The notes beneath the pieces were generated by a model. It did not search any database. It saw only the letters and a program-made list of their open reading frames with translations, and was not told the origin of the DNA. From Bermanella sp040371755 (GTDB taxonomy: Bacteria; Pseudomonadota; Gammaproteobacteria; Pseudomonadales; Oceanobacteraceae): a DNA stretch of 64,000 nucleotides. The translations under genes were made by a program, and so were the position numbers. Of this stretch, positions 10,001-17,643 are shown piece after piece; position 1 is the stretch's first letter; every line of letters begins with the position of its first letter. Location of the stretch: assembly GCF_040371755.1 (NCBI RefSeq), contig NZ_BAABWE010000008.1:124001-188000 (forward strand), in the 5' to 3' direction.

Positions 10001-11279
10001 GCCAAACCGCTCACAAATGCATGAAACCCTTGAAAAATTAATGCTTAACAAAAAACAAGTGATCGCATTATTGTTTATTGATCTTGATCGCTTCAAACCC
10101 ATTAATGACAGCATGGGGCATCCGGTAGGCGATCAAGTGTTAAAGCAAGTGGCAAATCGCTTAAGTAGCGCTATTCGACCTAAAGATTTAGTGGCACGCA
10201 TTGGTGGTGATGAATTTACTGTCATCATGTCGGGTATGAGAGATGGTGATGATGCATTACTCGAATCCCTTGAAGTATCTGAGCGCATATTAAAACAATT
10301 GGTTCTGCCATTTAAAATTGAAGATCGTCAATTGTATTTAAGTTGTAGTATTGGCGTAGCAATATTTCCAGAGCATGCTGAAACAGGCATGGACTTGCTT
10401 AAAAATGCCGATACCGCCATGTATCACGCCAAGGCTATGGGAAAAAACAACGTTCAGTTTTATGCAGAAAACATGAATATACACGCCATGGAACGCTTAG
10501 AATTAGAAAACAATTTACATCTGGCTCTTAGACGTAATGAGTTCGAGTTATTTTATCAAGCCCAGTGGGACACCATCGAAAATAAAATTTGCGGTATCGA
10601 ATCGTTAATACGCTGGAGACGGCCTGAATATGGCATCGTAGGCCCAGACACCTTTATGGATGTAATTGAAGAAACAGGGCTCATTGTACCTATTGGCGAA
10701 TGGGTTTTGCGCACCGCGTGTGAGCAAATTATTGACTGGCAAGATGCAGGGTTTTTAGTACCAAAATTATCGGTCAACTTAAGTGCTCGACAATTTAAAG
10801 ATGCCCATATGCTTGATCGCATTTGTCGAATTGTAGATGAAACAGGGGTTGACCCAGAACTTATTGAATTAGAATTGACGGAAAGTATTTTAATGGATGA
10901 CGTTGACCGAACTCTTGCGGTGCTTAATGAAGCTCGTTCAATGGGCTTTCAAGTATCAATCGACGATTTTGGTACTGGTTACTCATCATTAAGCTATTTA
11001 AAACAGTTCCCTGTGAATAACCTAAAAATTGATAAGAGCTTTATTCGTAATCTGCCGGATAACCTAGAAGATGCACAAATCACTCGTACTATCGTTGCTA
11101 TGGCCAATAACCTAGGGCTAGGTGTGATTGCGGAGGGGGTTGAAGTAGAAGCTCAGCAGCATTTTTTACAACAAGTGGGTTGTCATAAAGTACAAGGCTA
11201 TATGTACAGTTACCCGGTGGCGGCAGATATTTTGGCCCATGATTTCTTAGATACCGAGCAAGAAGCCTTATTAGATTAA
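7056..11279 (+). CDS. membrane-anchored PAS/GGDEF/EAL c-di-GMP turnover protein
   Basis: About 1407 residues. A transmembrane helix near the N-terminus and a second around residues 270-290 bracket an extracytoplasmic sensing region. About five PAS-like segments follow, then GGDEF (codons at 10203-10217) and EAL domains. GGDEF is intact and is preceded by RPKD at the spacing of an allosteric RxxD I-site, so diguanylate cyclase activity is plausible. The EAL signature reads ESL (10599-10607): the metal-binding Glu is kept, as are the TESILMDD and DDFGTGYSSL motifs, so phosphodiesterase activity is also plausible. The frame is open upstream to 6963, overlapping ettA, but the ATG at 7056 places the start just before the first membrane helix; the RBS is weak and the ATG at 7065 is an alternative. 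Confidence 0.93.
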   Translation: MENMLVDRLIKIKKDSVILLLVAFFLFLVAIQFVSFYIQFETGLENRQFLMKNTLSSLAMQTSNSVYAQKNSIPPIITKYEDQIKQLTVAPKASVSLDLMTKELSETLLGYSGYMLLNEQLEVIDKHTTQQFTHQETPLMSFLNNQNKDFKGNIDLFANAKNGNGGVHFIYDLQHYLHIPFKLVVSRQISIYNSIIRTDNFGSFRLVMVDVRNGNIILSAEDFVGLERPTALKDYQYKILSNESVTGTPWEVVAVERPDFLRTEIINLVLPKVFFVALYFLLAFLALRVIRRIQSETGIKVARSQRKSQRAEQALDCIDEVVVTTLQNGCIVFCNHSAEPWLNGTTLDNAIGKPIEQVFPYQGLPWCLDDSDPLINPVDQQGEMLVDIQGRLVTLEVTRHFSKADDKDSLIIWVMRDVSRQAADRDLLNISRSRYRALYNGSGIGMWHVDISLVRRWLEHLKGQTVREYVQDNPDSFAYLRASFHLIDINDAALSIYSGSNKREILGKISELFKLYNKDLMLDIAQKINENKSRFSTEIIFKSLDGKDHHYLLNGTLDTVGKDQALFCFININDRIIAENALKESEHFWSSVIETLPDIVYVNDIETKQSVYNNRHIGELLGYSQEQIENIKDWRSLLHHEDLLSIDPLISKLKEHKPGKVYETNARLRHSDGSWRVVRFRNTIFTSSGEKSFGYYVGLARDITQEEQAKTQLLQSERRYRLLTEGMSDIVFTLDLDLQLTYISTSVTRVLGFNSFSVLTHGLEFVLLQKSHQFMNSVLRIDLNQALTGRRDPRAVRTFDVNAKSNTDDPMILEIQSSILRNESNEIEGILATGRDVTQKRQIEREARTAAEVFENTSESIIVTEANGKISRVNKAFLSISGFQEIEALNKKPTSFLAPSSINKEVVLNVQSSLKKFGYWQGELHYINSRREVRPSWTGITALKTEDGKVQSHIIISSDIAEKKITEARIERLAYFDGLTGLPNRSQMHETLEKLMLNKKQVIALLFIDLDRFKPINDSMGHPVGDQVLKQVANRLSSAIRPKDLVARIGGDEFTVIMSGMRDGDDALLESLEVSERILKQLVLPFKIEDRQLYLSCSIGVAIFPEHAETGMDLLKNADTAMYHAKAMGKNNVQFYAENMNIHAMERLELENNLHLALRRNEFELFYQAQWDTIENKICGIESLIRWRRPEYGIVGPDTFMDVIEETGLIVPIGEWVLRTACEQIIDWQDAGFLVPKLSVNLSARQFKDAHMLDRICRIVDETGVDPELIELELTESILMDDVDRTLAVLNEARSMGFQVSIDDFGTGYSSLSYLKQFPVNNLKIDKSFIRNLPDNLEDAQITRTIVAMANNLGLGVIAEGVEVEAQQHFLQQVGCHKVQGYMYSYPVAADILAHDFLDTEQEALLD

Positions 11280-11331
11280 CTCTGCCTGTGTACTGAATAT
11301 GAGTAAATCTCTTGCCTGCTTGATGCCGTTT

Positions 11332-11363
11332 CAAGTGCCTGTTCTGGGCACTTGATGTACAAT
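11332..11363 (+). promoter_or_regulatory. hairpin and possible -10 element upstream of glyA
   Basis: CAAGTGCC (11332-11339) and GGCACTTG (11347-11354) form a perfect 8-bp inverted repeat. TACAAT, a possible -10 box, follows at 11358-11363. No convincing -35 box lies at 17 bases upstream. The palindrome could be an operator or a weak terminator of the preceding gene; there is no T-run. Confidence 0.3.
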
Positions 11364-11448
11364 GCGCGCAAATTCCTCTTAGATTGGTCAAAATGGGCTA
11401 GTCTGAGACTCACCAGCTTTATCATTTAACCGAATTACGGGGACGATT

Positions 11449-12711
11449 ATGTTCAAAAAAGATATGAACATTGCGGATTTTGATCCAGCACTATGGGAAG
11501 CCATGCAAGCGGAAGATGTGCGTCAAGAGCATCACATTGAGCTAATTGCATCTGAAAACTACACCAGTCCTCGCGTGATGGAAGCCCAAGGCAGCCAATT
11601 GACTAACAAATACGCTGAAGGTTATCCAGGTAAGCGTTACTACGGCGGTTGTGAACACGTAGATGTGGTTGAGCAATTGGCCATTGATCGCGCTAAAGAG
11701 CTATTTGGCGCACCATATGCCAACGTACAGCCTCATTCTGGCTCACAAGCCAATGCAGCGGTCTACATGGCCCTATGTAAGCCGGGTGATACTATTCTAG
11801 GCATGAGTCTAGCCCACGGTGGTCACTTAACTCACGGTGCTGCTGTATCGTTCTCTGGTCGTATCTACAATGCGGTTCAATACGGTCTAAACGCTGAAAC
11901 AGGTGAAATTGATTACGACGAAGTTGAGCGTCTAGCCCTTGAGCACAAGCCAAAAATGGTGATTGCAGGTTTCTCCGCCTATAGCCGTGTGGTTGATTGG
12001 CAGCGTTTCCGCGACATCGCCGACAAAGTAGATGCTTACCTTTTTGTTGATATGGCCCACATTGCAGGCCTAGTGGCCGCTGGCGTATACCCATCACCAG
12101 TTGGTATTGCTGACGTGGTGACCACCACTACTCACAAAACCCTACGTGGCCCACGTGGTGGTTTGATCCTAGCCAAAGAAGATGAAGAGCTAAACAAAAA
12201 GCTTAACTTTGCGGTATTCCCTGAATCCCAAGGTGGCCCATTAATGCACGTAATCGCGGCAAAAGCGGTGTGCTTTAAAGAAGCCATGTCAGACGAATAC
12301 AAAGCCTACCAAGCCCAAGTGGTTAAAAATGCTCAAGCCATGGCTGAAGTATTCATCTCTCGCGGCATCAACGTGGTATCTGGCGGCACTGACGACCACT
12401 TATTCTTAGTGGATTTAATCGGCAAGGAATACACAGGTAAAGACGCAGACGCAGCCCTAGGCGAAGCCTACATCACAGTAAACAAAAACGCGGTGCCAAA
12501 TGACCCACGTTCTCCGTTTGTAACCTCAGGACTTCGTATCGGTACTCCAGCGATTACGTCTCGTGGTTTTAAAGAAGAGCAAGCACGTGAATTAACAGGC
12601 TGGATCTGTGATGTGCTAGATAGCCTAGAGAATGGCAATAAAGATGATGTGACGGCGACGGTACGCGAAAAAGTTAAGGCGCTTTGCGCGACCTTACCGG
12701 TTTACTCGTAA
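11449..12711 (+). CDS. glyA: serine hydroxymethyltransferase
   Basis: This PLP enzyme interconverts serine and glycine with transfer of a one-carbon unit to tetrahydrofolate; it is the main source of C1 units and is cytoplasmic. The N-terminus MFKKDMNIADFDPALW aligns with the start of E. coli GlyA. HIELIASENYTSPRVM is conserved, and the PLP lysine lies in TTTTHKTLRGPRGG. The length of 420 residues is normal (E. coli 417). The start follows GGGGACG. No glycine-riboswitch-like structure is seen upstream. A palindromic element and a bidirectional terminator follow the gene. Confidence 0.97.
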   Translation: MFKKDMNIADFDPALWEAMQAEDVRQEHHIELIASENYTSPRVMEAQGSQLTNKYAEGYPGKRYYGGCEHVDVVEQLAIDRAKELFGAPYANVQPHSGSQANAAVYMALCKPGDTILGMSLAHGGHLTHGAAVSFSGRIYNAVQYGLNAETGEIDYDEVERLALEHKPKMVIAGFSAYSRVVDWQRFRDIADKVDAYLFVDMAHIAGLVAAGVYPSPVGIADVVTTTTHKTLRGPRGGLILAKEDEELNKKLNFAVFPESQGGPLMHVIAAKAVCFKEAMSDEYKAYQAQVVKNAQAMAEVFISRGINVVSGGTDDHLFLVDLIGKEYTGKDADAALGEAYITVNKNAVPNDPRSPFVTSGLRIGTPAITSRGFKEEQARELTGWICDVLDSLENGNKDDVTATVREKVKALCATLPVYS

Positions 12712-12776
12712 CAAGCTATCTGCATGCCCAAAGCACTCGCTTCGCTCGCGGGGCAGGCTCTCGCTATAACGGCGTT

Positions 12777-12837
12777 AAAAAAGAAATTTGGCTCAGTCAT
12801 TTAAGACTACTAAACTCCTAAACCAAATTTCTTTTTT
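12777..12837. repeat. palindromic element with 15-bp perfect arms (copy 1, after glyA)
   Basis: AAAAAAGAAATTTGG (12777-12791) and CCAAATTTCTTTTTT (12823-12837) are perfect reverse complements around a 31-base loop that begins CTCAGTCATTTA and contains TACTAAAC. The flanks are CGGCGTT on the left and GCCTTGT on the right. The same flanks, a related but inverted loop, and arms of a different sequence occur at 34721-34780. The A-run/T-run ends could also make it act as a terminator for glyA. Confidence 0.8.
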
Positions 12838-12890
12838 GCCTTGTTCTAGCTTCTTCGATAACGCTTGTAGGTTTATCGAAGGTACAAAAA

Positions 12891-12925
12891 AAAACCGCGA
12901 TTTAGAAAAAAATCGCGGTTTTTAT
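12891..12925. terminator. bidirectional terminator between glyA and the convergent gene
   Basis: AAAACCGCGATT (12891-12902) and AATCGCGGTTTT (12911-12922) are perfect arms with an 8-base loop. An A-run precedes and T residues follow, so it can work in both directions. It lies between two convergent genes. Confidence 0.85.
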
Positions 12926-12961
12926 TGTTAGGATGAATTCGCGAAGGAACACCCATTAGAA

Positions 12962-14026
12962 TTATAGAAATTCCATTCTAAAATTGAAACCGATCATTAA
13001 ATCATCTTGAACTTCAAAAAGCTGATTAGCACCGTTATTCATGTGAACTCCGAATGTTAATTTAGAAAGATTGATGCTTTTCTTTTCTGGATTATCCTGC
13101 TTAGCTTTTGGAAGGCTGTTTATTCCAACTTCGAAAGAGTAACCATAACGTTTGTTCCGTAAATTAGTTTCTTCATCGAAAGTGTTTAATACAATACTAT
13201 ATAGAGGTCGCGTTACATAAAGGCTCCAGCCTTGTGAATTGTCGTTATAAGTTTCACGTCTTTTTAGGCCGAAGTTGCAAGTAGGTTGAATATTCCATAA
13301 AAAAGGACTGCAGTTTCCATCAATATAAAAATCAGCGACATATTCTGTTTTATATTTCTTGGCGTTATTTGAGATATTATGTATTTTACTACGTTGTAAG
13401 CTTAAACCTATATCAAAGAAAGTATTATCATATGATGAAGTTTCTACATAAATATCCTCATCTTTAACTGTGCTAGCCATGAGTTGGAAACCGAAAGCTG
13501 AAGCTGCAATAAAGGTATCTATCGTATCGTCCTGTTCCCCGAAAATGAATTGATCTTGAGAGTTTAATAAGGGTATCGTTGTAATTAAAATTCCAGCTGT
13601 AATCCCTACGTTGGGTAATTCATTGTAGCGAACACCGGACATAATACGTGTATATTGTGAGTGATTTAAATTGCTGTTTTTACTTGTTTGTAACTCGCGG
13701 ATATCCATTGATCCAATATCTATAAAAGCGTATTTTCCGTAATAATCGCCTTTAAAACTTGCAATTTTGGCATCAAGTAACCCTGTGTTTTCTTGCACTT
13801 CAAAAGTATTGCTGGTTTCATAATAGCTAATCGACAGCCCTGATTGTTTAAAGTTAGGATTGTTAGGATTTATTACAGTAGACTGGTGTCTAAGTAACCG
13901 AAATTTATTGCCTAAATTCCAAATATTGTTGAACTCTTCGGGAGTAATTGTATTTGAGAGTGAATAGGGTGTAATTAATACACTCATTAGTACAATTGTG
14001 AATCTTGAAGTCATATTTTTTATCAT
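12962..14026 (-). CDS. exported protein of unknown function, possibly outer-membrane
   Basis: I do not recognise this 354-residue protein. It starts with a short basic region and a hydrophobic stretch (FTIVLMSVLITPYSLSN) that looks like a Sec signal peptide. The rest has alternating polar/hydrophobic segments, many Asn, Tyr and Thr, and ends in an amphipathic strand (LMIGFNFRMEFL), which would suit a small outer-membrane beta-barrel. It has two cysteines close together (CSPFLWNIQPTCNFG). It is visibly more A+T-rich than neighbouring glyA and hemE, which may indicate transfer. An alternative ATG lies four codons in. It ends next to the glyA terminators and lies 18 bases downstream of the DinB-like gene, so the two may be cotranscribed. 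Confidence 0.7.
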   Translation of the reverse strand: MIKNMTSRFTIVLMSVLITPYSLSNTITPEEFNNIWNLGNKFRLLRHQSTVINPNNPNFKQSGLSISYYETSNTFEVQENTGLLDAKIASFKGDYYGKYAFIDIGSMDIRELQTSKNSNLNHSQYTRIMSGVRYNELPNVGITAGILITTIPLLNSQDQFIFGEQDDTIDTFIAASAFGFQLMASTVKDEDIYVETSSYDNTFFDIGLSLQRSKIHNISNNAKKYKTEYVADFYIDGNCSPFLWNIQPTCNFGLKRRETYNDNSQGWSLYVTRPLYSIVLNTFDEETNLRNKRYGYSFEVGINSLPKAKQDNPEKKSINLSKLTFGVHMNNGANQLFEVQDDLMIGFNFRMEFL

Positions 14027-14044
14027 AAGTATTTATAAATATAT

Positions 14045-14599
14045 TTATAACGCTATAAGTTGTTTTATATCCACCAAATAATCCGTTACGCCAATATCAA
14101 TTCCTTGTTGCGATAACAAAGTGGATACCTGACCACGGTGGTGGGTTTGGTGATTAAATAAATGGGAAAGCACTTCACCAAAGTTCTTGTCATGGCTTTC
14201 GTCTTTCATGTTTTGGTAGGTGAAGGTGCTATCTAAATCGGTTTCAGTTAATTCTTCATTGATCCAATTCGTAATAATCACATCCAACGATAACCGTGCA
14301 GTTTTATATTCGTCAAAATCTGGATAAATAATTTGACCTAACCCGCTAATCTCAGGGAAATCGGATAATGTATTTAAGTGTTTGAATTTAGATTCTTGTC
14401 TAGGGTAGGCGGCAAAACGTCTCAGCCAAATTAAATCGCCCACCAATATGTGATTTAACGTACCGAGGATGGACTTAAAAAACGCGCCGCGATCTTCCAT
14501 GAGTTGCTCGTGGGATAACTGAGAAGCAGCCGAAATCACTTGCTGATTCATGCGAGCGTTGTATTTGGCAAGGGTGCGGAAATGTTGCAGGCAGTTCAT
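14045..14599 (-). CDS. DinB-family protein
   Basis: This is a four-helix-bundle protein of the DinB/YfiT superfamily, whose members often bind a divalent metal through three histidines. A His lies in ILGTLNHILVGD, and the second histidine cluster is HLFNHQTHHRGQ, both at expected places. 184 residues is typical. The ATG at 14599 is preferred over the upstream ATG at 14617 because AAGGA lies a few bases before it and the protein then begins MNCLQHFRTLAKYNARMN, as in relatives. Enzymatic activity is not known for most family members; some are thiol S-transferases. It is divergent from lemA. Confidence 0.8.
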   Translation of the reverse strand: MNCLQHFRTLAKYNARMNQQVISAASQLSHEQLMEDRGAFFKSILGTLNHILVGDLIWLRRFAAYPRQESKFKHLNTLSDFPEISGLGQIIYPDFDEYKTARLSLDVIITNWINEELTETDLDSTFTYQNMKDESHDKNFGEVLSHLFNHQTHHRGQVSTLLSQQGIDIGVTDYLVDIKQLIAL

Positions 14600-14786
14600 C
14601 TCGTTCCTTGAGAGCATAAAGTGTTCAAACTATAAGCTGTCCATTGGCTCAAATCAATGGCCTTTTTTGTCGCATTTATGTTTGAACGTTATTTCACAAA
14701 AAGGCTATAGAGGTGATGTGGATGACTACCCCGTCCATTTCAGCCATGGTAAGCTGTTATTTATCACTATCAGAAGGATAAGAACA

Positions 14787-15380
14787 ATGGATAGCACATT
14801 AATTACTTGGGGTGTCATTATTGCTGCGGTGTTGTATGTGGTGATGATGTACAACCGTTTGGTCACGTTGCGTAACCGTCATAAAAACGCGTTTTCTCAA
14901 ATTGATATTCAGCTACAGCGCCGTTATGACTTGATCCCTAATTTGGTAGAAACCGCTAAAGGTTATGCCAAGCATGAGCGCGAAACCTTAGAGGCGGTGA
15001 TTACAGCTCGTAACGAAGCCAGTGCAATTTTGAAAGGCTTGCAAGCCACCAGTGGGAATGGACAATTAGATGTGAGCGCCTTAAATGGGGCGGAAGAAAT
15101 GCTTGGTGGCATGATGAGTAAGTTGTTTGCACTAAGTGAATCCTATCCTGAATTAAAAGCCGATGCTCACTTCCAGCAATTAATGGAAGAGCTAAGCTCT
15201 ACCGAAAACCGTATCGGGTTTGCCCGCCAAGCGTTTAATGATTCAGTGATGGATTACAATAATTACCGTGAGTCCTTCCCGAGTAATATGATCGCGAATG
15301 CTTTCACCTTTAAAGAGGCAAACTTATTAAAATTCAAAGACAAGGCCATTCAAAAGCCTGTTAGCGTAAACTTTAGCTAA
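14787..15380 (+). CDS. lemA: LemA family protein
   Basis: This 197-residue membrane-anchored protein has one N-terminal transmembrane helix (residues 5-22), then the conserved LemA stretch (YNRLVTLRNRHKNAFSQID, then QRRYDLIPNLVETAKGYA) and a helical C-terminal domain ending with FKEANLLKFKD. The exact function is unknown. LemA proteins commonly sit beside M48 (HtpX-like) proteases, as here. The frame is open from 14550, but the ATG at 14787 follows AGAAGGATAAGAAC and gives the family's normal N-terminus. It likely forms a two-gene operon with the protease that follows 23 bases later. Confidence 0.92.
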   Translation: MDSTLITWGVIIAAVLYVVMMYNRLVTLRNRHKNAFSQIDIQLQRRYDLIPNLVETAKGYAKHERETLEAVITARNEASAILKGLQATSGNGQLDVSALNGAEEMLGGMMSKLFALSESYPELKADAHFQQLMEELSSTENRIGFARQAFNDSVMDYNNYRESFPSNMIANAFTFKEANLLKFKDKAIQKPVSVNFS

Positions 15381-15403
15381 CTTGTCATATTTGGTGTTGT
15401 AAT

Positions 15404-17404
15404 ATGGATTTTTTTGAACATCAAGCTCAAGCAAAAGCAGCCAGTCAACGGCTGCTTTTGTTGTTTCTGCTTATCTGTTTTGTATTTGTCATTTTAGTGA
15501 ATGGCTTATTATTTATTGTCTATGAATCTAATCACGCCGGACACTTTTACATGTCGGGCAAGATCACATTAGAAAATTTTGTTAATTGGCAATTAAGCTG
15601 GGCAGGATTTGTGACGAGCTTAGTTTCGGTTTTTATTATTAGCATTGGCTGCATTAGTCGCTGGTTTGAATTACGCAAGGGTGGTAATGGTTTAGCCATT
15701 AAAATAGGTGCCCGCTCTCTTGGGTTTGCATCTAAAGATGAAAAAGAGCAAAAGCTTATAAACGTTGTAGAAGAAATGGCCATTGCATCGGGCATCATGA
15801 CGCCGAGTATTTATGTATTAGATAACGAATCCGCGATTAATGCATTTGTGGCAGGTTACACCATTGAAGACACCGCACTTGTTGTGACTCGTGGCTTAAT
15901 AAATAGCATGAATCGGGAAGAGTTACAGGCGGTAGTTGGCCATGAGTTTAGTCATATTTTGCATGGTGACAATCAAGTTAACATTCGTTTGTTAGTGCTT
16001 ATTGCAGGTTTTGTATGGGTATCAGAAATTGGTCGATTTATGATGACAGATCGGCATCGGCGCCATAAAGGGTATCCTACTAATAATCGTTTATTCTCTA
16101 CAGAAAGACATGAGCCCATACCTAAGTTTGATTCGTTATCAGGCATAAGTCGTAAGCACCGTGAAACCATTGTGCCAGTTGTATTGATTGCCATCCCTAT
16201 TTTTATTTTAGGTTATGTGGGTTCGTTATTTGGCAGTTTGATTCGAACCGCTATTAGCCGAAAACGTGAATATTTAGCCGATGCTTCTTCTGTACAATTT
16301 ACCCGTAACCCGCAAGCACTGGCCAGTGCGTTAAATGTTATTTTCGAGAACTCACATCAAGGGCAATTGAGAAATTCAAGGGCTGATGAAATTAGCCATA
16401 TGTGTATTAGTGGGACAAAAAAATATACATGGTTTGCCACTCACCCGCCGTTAGAAAAGCGCATTAACGCTATTGATGATACATTTTTAAAACGCATCAA
16501 GGTGCGAAAACGCAAAGAAGAACGCGAGGTCATTAAAAAACAAAGCGAGCCACAATTTTCACAAGTTATTCAAGGGGTGAGTGGTTTCCAGCAGGTTGCC
16601 ACTGAAAACTTAAGTGAAGTGGTAGGGGAGTTTAACCCAGAAAATCTGGCTTATGCCATGTCCCTGCATAATGAAATGCCCCCTGAGTTTCGCAATGCCC
16701 TGTATGACCCTCATAAAACTCAAATCACATTATTGTTTTTATTGTTAGAGAATGATGCGGCCATAAAAAAAGCGCAATTGGCGTTTATTTTGAAGTATTT
16801 CCCTCAATCAAAAGACTTGTTAACGAATTTATTACTGATCAGTCAGGGCACACCTAAACGCTTGGCGTTACCACTGGTAGAACTTATGTTGCCAGTATTA
16901 AAAACTTTAGCCGATGACGAGAAGAAAAAGCTGCTGGCTGTGGTGCTAAAGTTAGCAAAATGGGATGGCAAGCTCACGCTATTTGAAATCAGCTTATATA
17001 CATTGTTGAAGCAAAGTTTTGAAGGGGATTCATTTAAGCGCTCAGCACATTCTATTAAAAAAATGCAGCTAGTGGCCCATGAACTGAATATCGTAGTGTG
17101 TAGTTTAATTCATCACTCTGGCGGCGACGAAAGCGAGAAACAAGCCTTACAAGGCAGAATGCTGGATGTGTTAGGGCTTAAGCCTGCTGCGTGGTTAGAA
17201 AAAGATCAAATCAAAGCGAAAGACTTATACACAACACTTAAAAAGTTAAAGTCACTTGCGCCTATGCTTAAGCGTTCTTTAATGGATGTATGTGGTGATA
17301 TCGTTTTGCACGATGGCATTGTTCATCATGGGGAATACGAAACATTAAGGCTTATGAGTTTGGTGATGGCGTGTCCTATGCCTTTATTACCAAAAGCCGT
17401 ATAA
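15404..17404 (+). CDS. M48-family membrane metalloprotease with long C-terminal extension
   Basis: A predicted zinc protease related to HtpX. Two transmembrane helices lie at about residues 16-40 and 65-85. The catalytic motif is HEFSH (residues 180-184), with the third zinc ligand Glu in KREYLADASS (E289). More hydrophobic stretches lie between (about 192-208 and 258-280). Residues from about 370 to 666 form an extension not found in HtpX; it contains two segments (LAKWDGKLTLFEISL, and DIVLHDGIVHHGEYETLRL) resembling the acidic helices of TerB-like domains. HtpX-type proteases degrade misfolded membrane proteins, and a similar envelope quality-control role with LemA is a reasonable inference. 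Confidence 0.88.
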   Translation: MDFFEHQAQAKAASQRLLLLFLLICFVFVILVNGLLFIVYESNHAGHFYMSGKITLENFVNWQLSWAGFVTSLVSVFIISIGCISRWFELRKGGNGLAIKIGARSLGFASKDEKEQKLINVVEEMAIASGIMTPSIYVLDNESAINAFVAGYTIEDTALVVTRGLINSMNREELQAVVGHEFSHILHGDNQVNIRLLVLIAGFVWVSEIGRFMMTDRHRRHKGYPTNNRLFSTERHEPIPKFDSLSGISRKHRETIVPVVLIAIPIFILGYVGSLFGSLIRTAISRKREYLADASSVQFTRNPQALASALNVIFENSHQGQLRNSRADEISHMCISGTKKYTWFATHPPLEKRINAIDDTFLKRIKVRKRKEEREVIKKQSEPQFSQVIQGVSGFQQVATENLSEVVGEFNPENLAYAMSLHNEMPPEFRNALYDPHKTQITLLFLLLENDAAIKKAQLAFILKYFPQSKDLLTNLLLISQGTPKRLALPLVELMLPVLKTLADDEKKKLLAVVLKLAKWDGKLTLFEISLYTLLKQSFEGDSFKRSAHSIKKMQLVAHELNIVVCSLIHHSGGDESEKQALQGRMLDVLGLKPAAWLEKDQIKAKDLYTTLKKLKSLAPMLKRSLMDVCGDIVLHDGIVHHGEYETLRLMSLVMACPMPLLPKAV

Positions 17405-17569
17405 AACGCCTGTGGTCGAAAACGCTGCGTTAAAAAAGCACTTCTAATGCAGATTTACTATTAATACACAGCGCGTATGAGTATTTCTTGTGTTGCGTTT
17501 TAAATGCGGTTTTTCATGACACTTGGTCAAAAAAAATTTCCCAATACCTCTTTGGTTATATGGAATCAC

Positions 17570-17597
17570 TTGACTGTATTATCCAGAATGCTACAAA
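17570..17597 (+). promoter_or_regulatory. candidate sigma-70 promoter of the D-glutamate/5-oxoproline operon
   Basis: TTGACT (17570-17575) and TACAAA (17592-17597) are separated by 16 bases, 46 bases before the first start codon of the operon. The -35 box is close to consensus and the -10 box is weaker. There is no gene between 17405 and 17643, so a promoter is expected here. Confidence 0.4.
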
Positions 17598-17643
17598 TTG
17601 AAACATAAACATCGTTTCAGATTTATTGCTAAGGGGGTGTGGC

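Noticed and set aside
11280..11448. glycine riboswitch upstream of glyA
   Set aside because: The region has one simple hairpin but lacks the paired aptamer features of a glycine riboswitch.
12717..12850. integron attC site
   Set aside because: The palindromes after glyA and parE recall attC folding, but the conserved GTTRRRY and RYYYAAC core boxes and a cassette array are missing, and no integrase is present.
17405..17500. third member of the palindromic element family after the M48 gene
   Set aside because: GCGTTAAAAAAGCACTT resembles the left flank and arm, but there is no matching right arm or loop core nearby.
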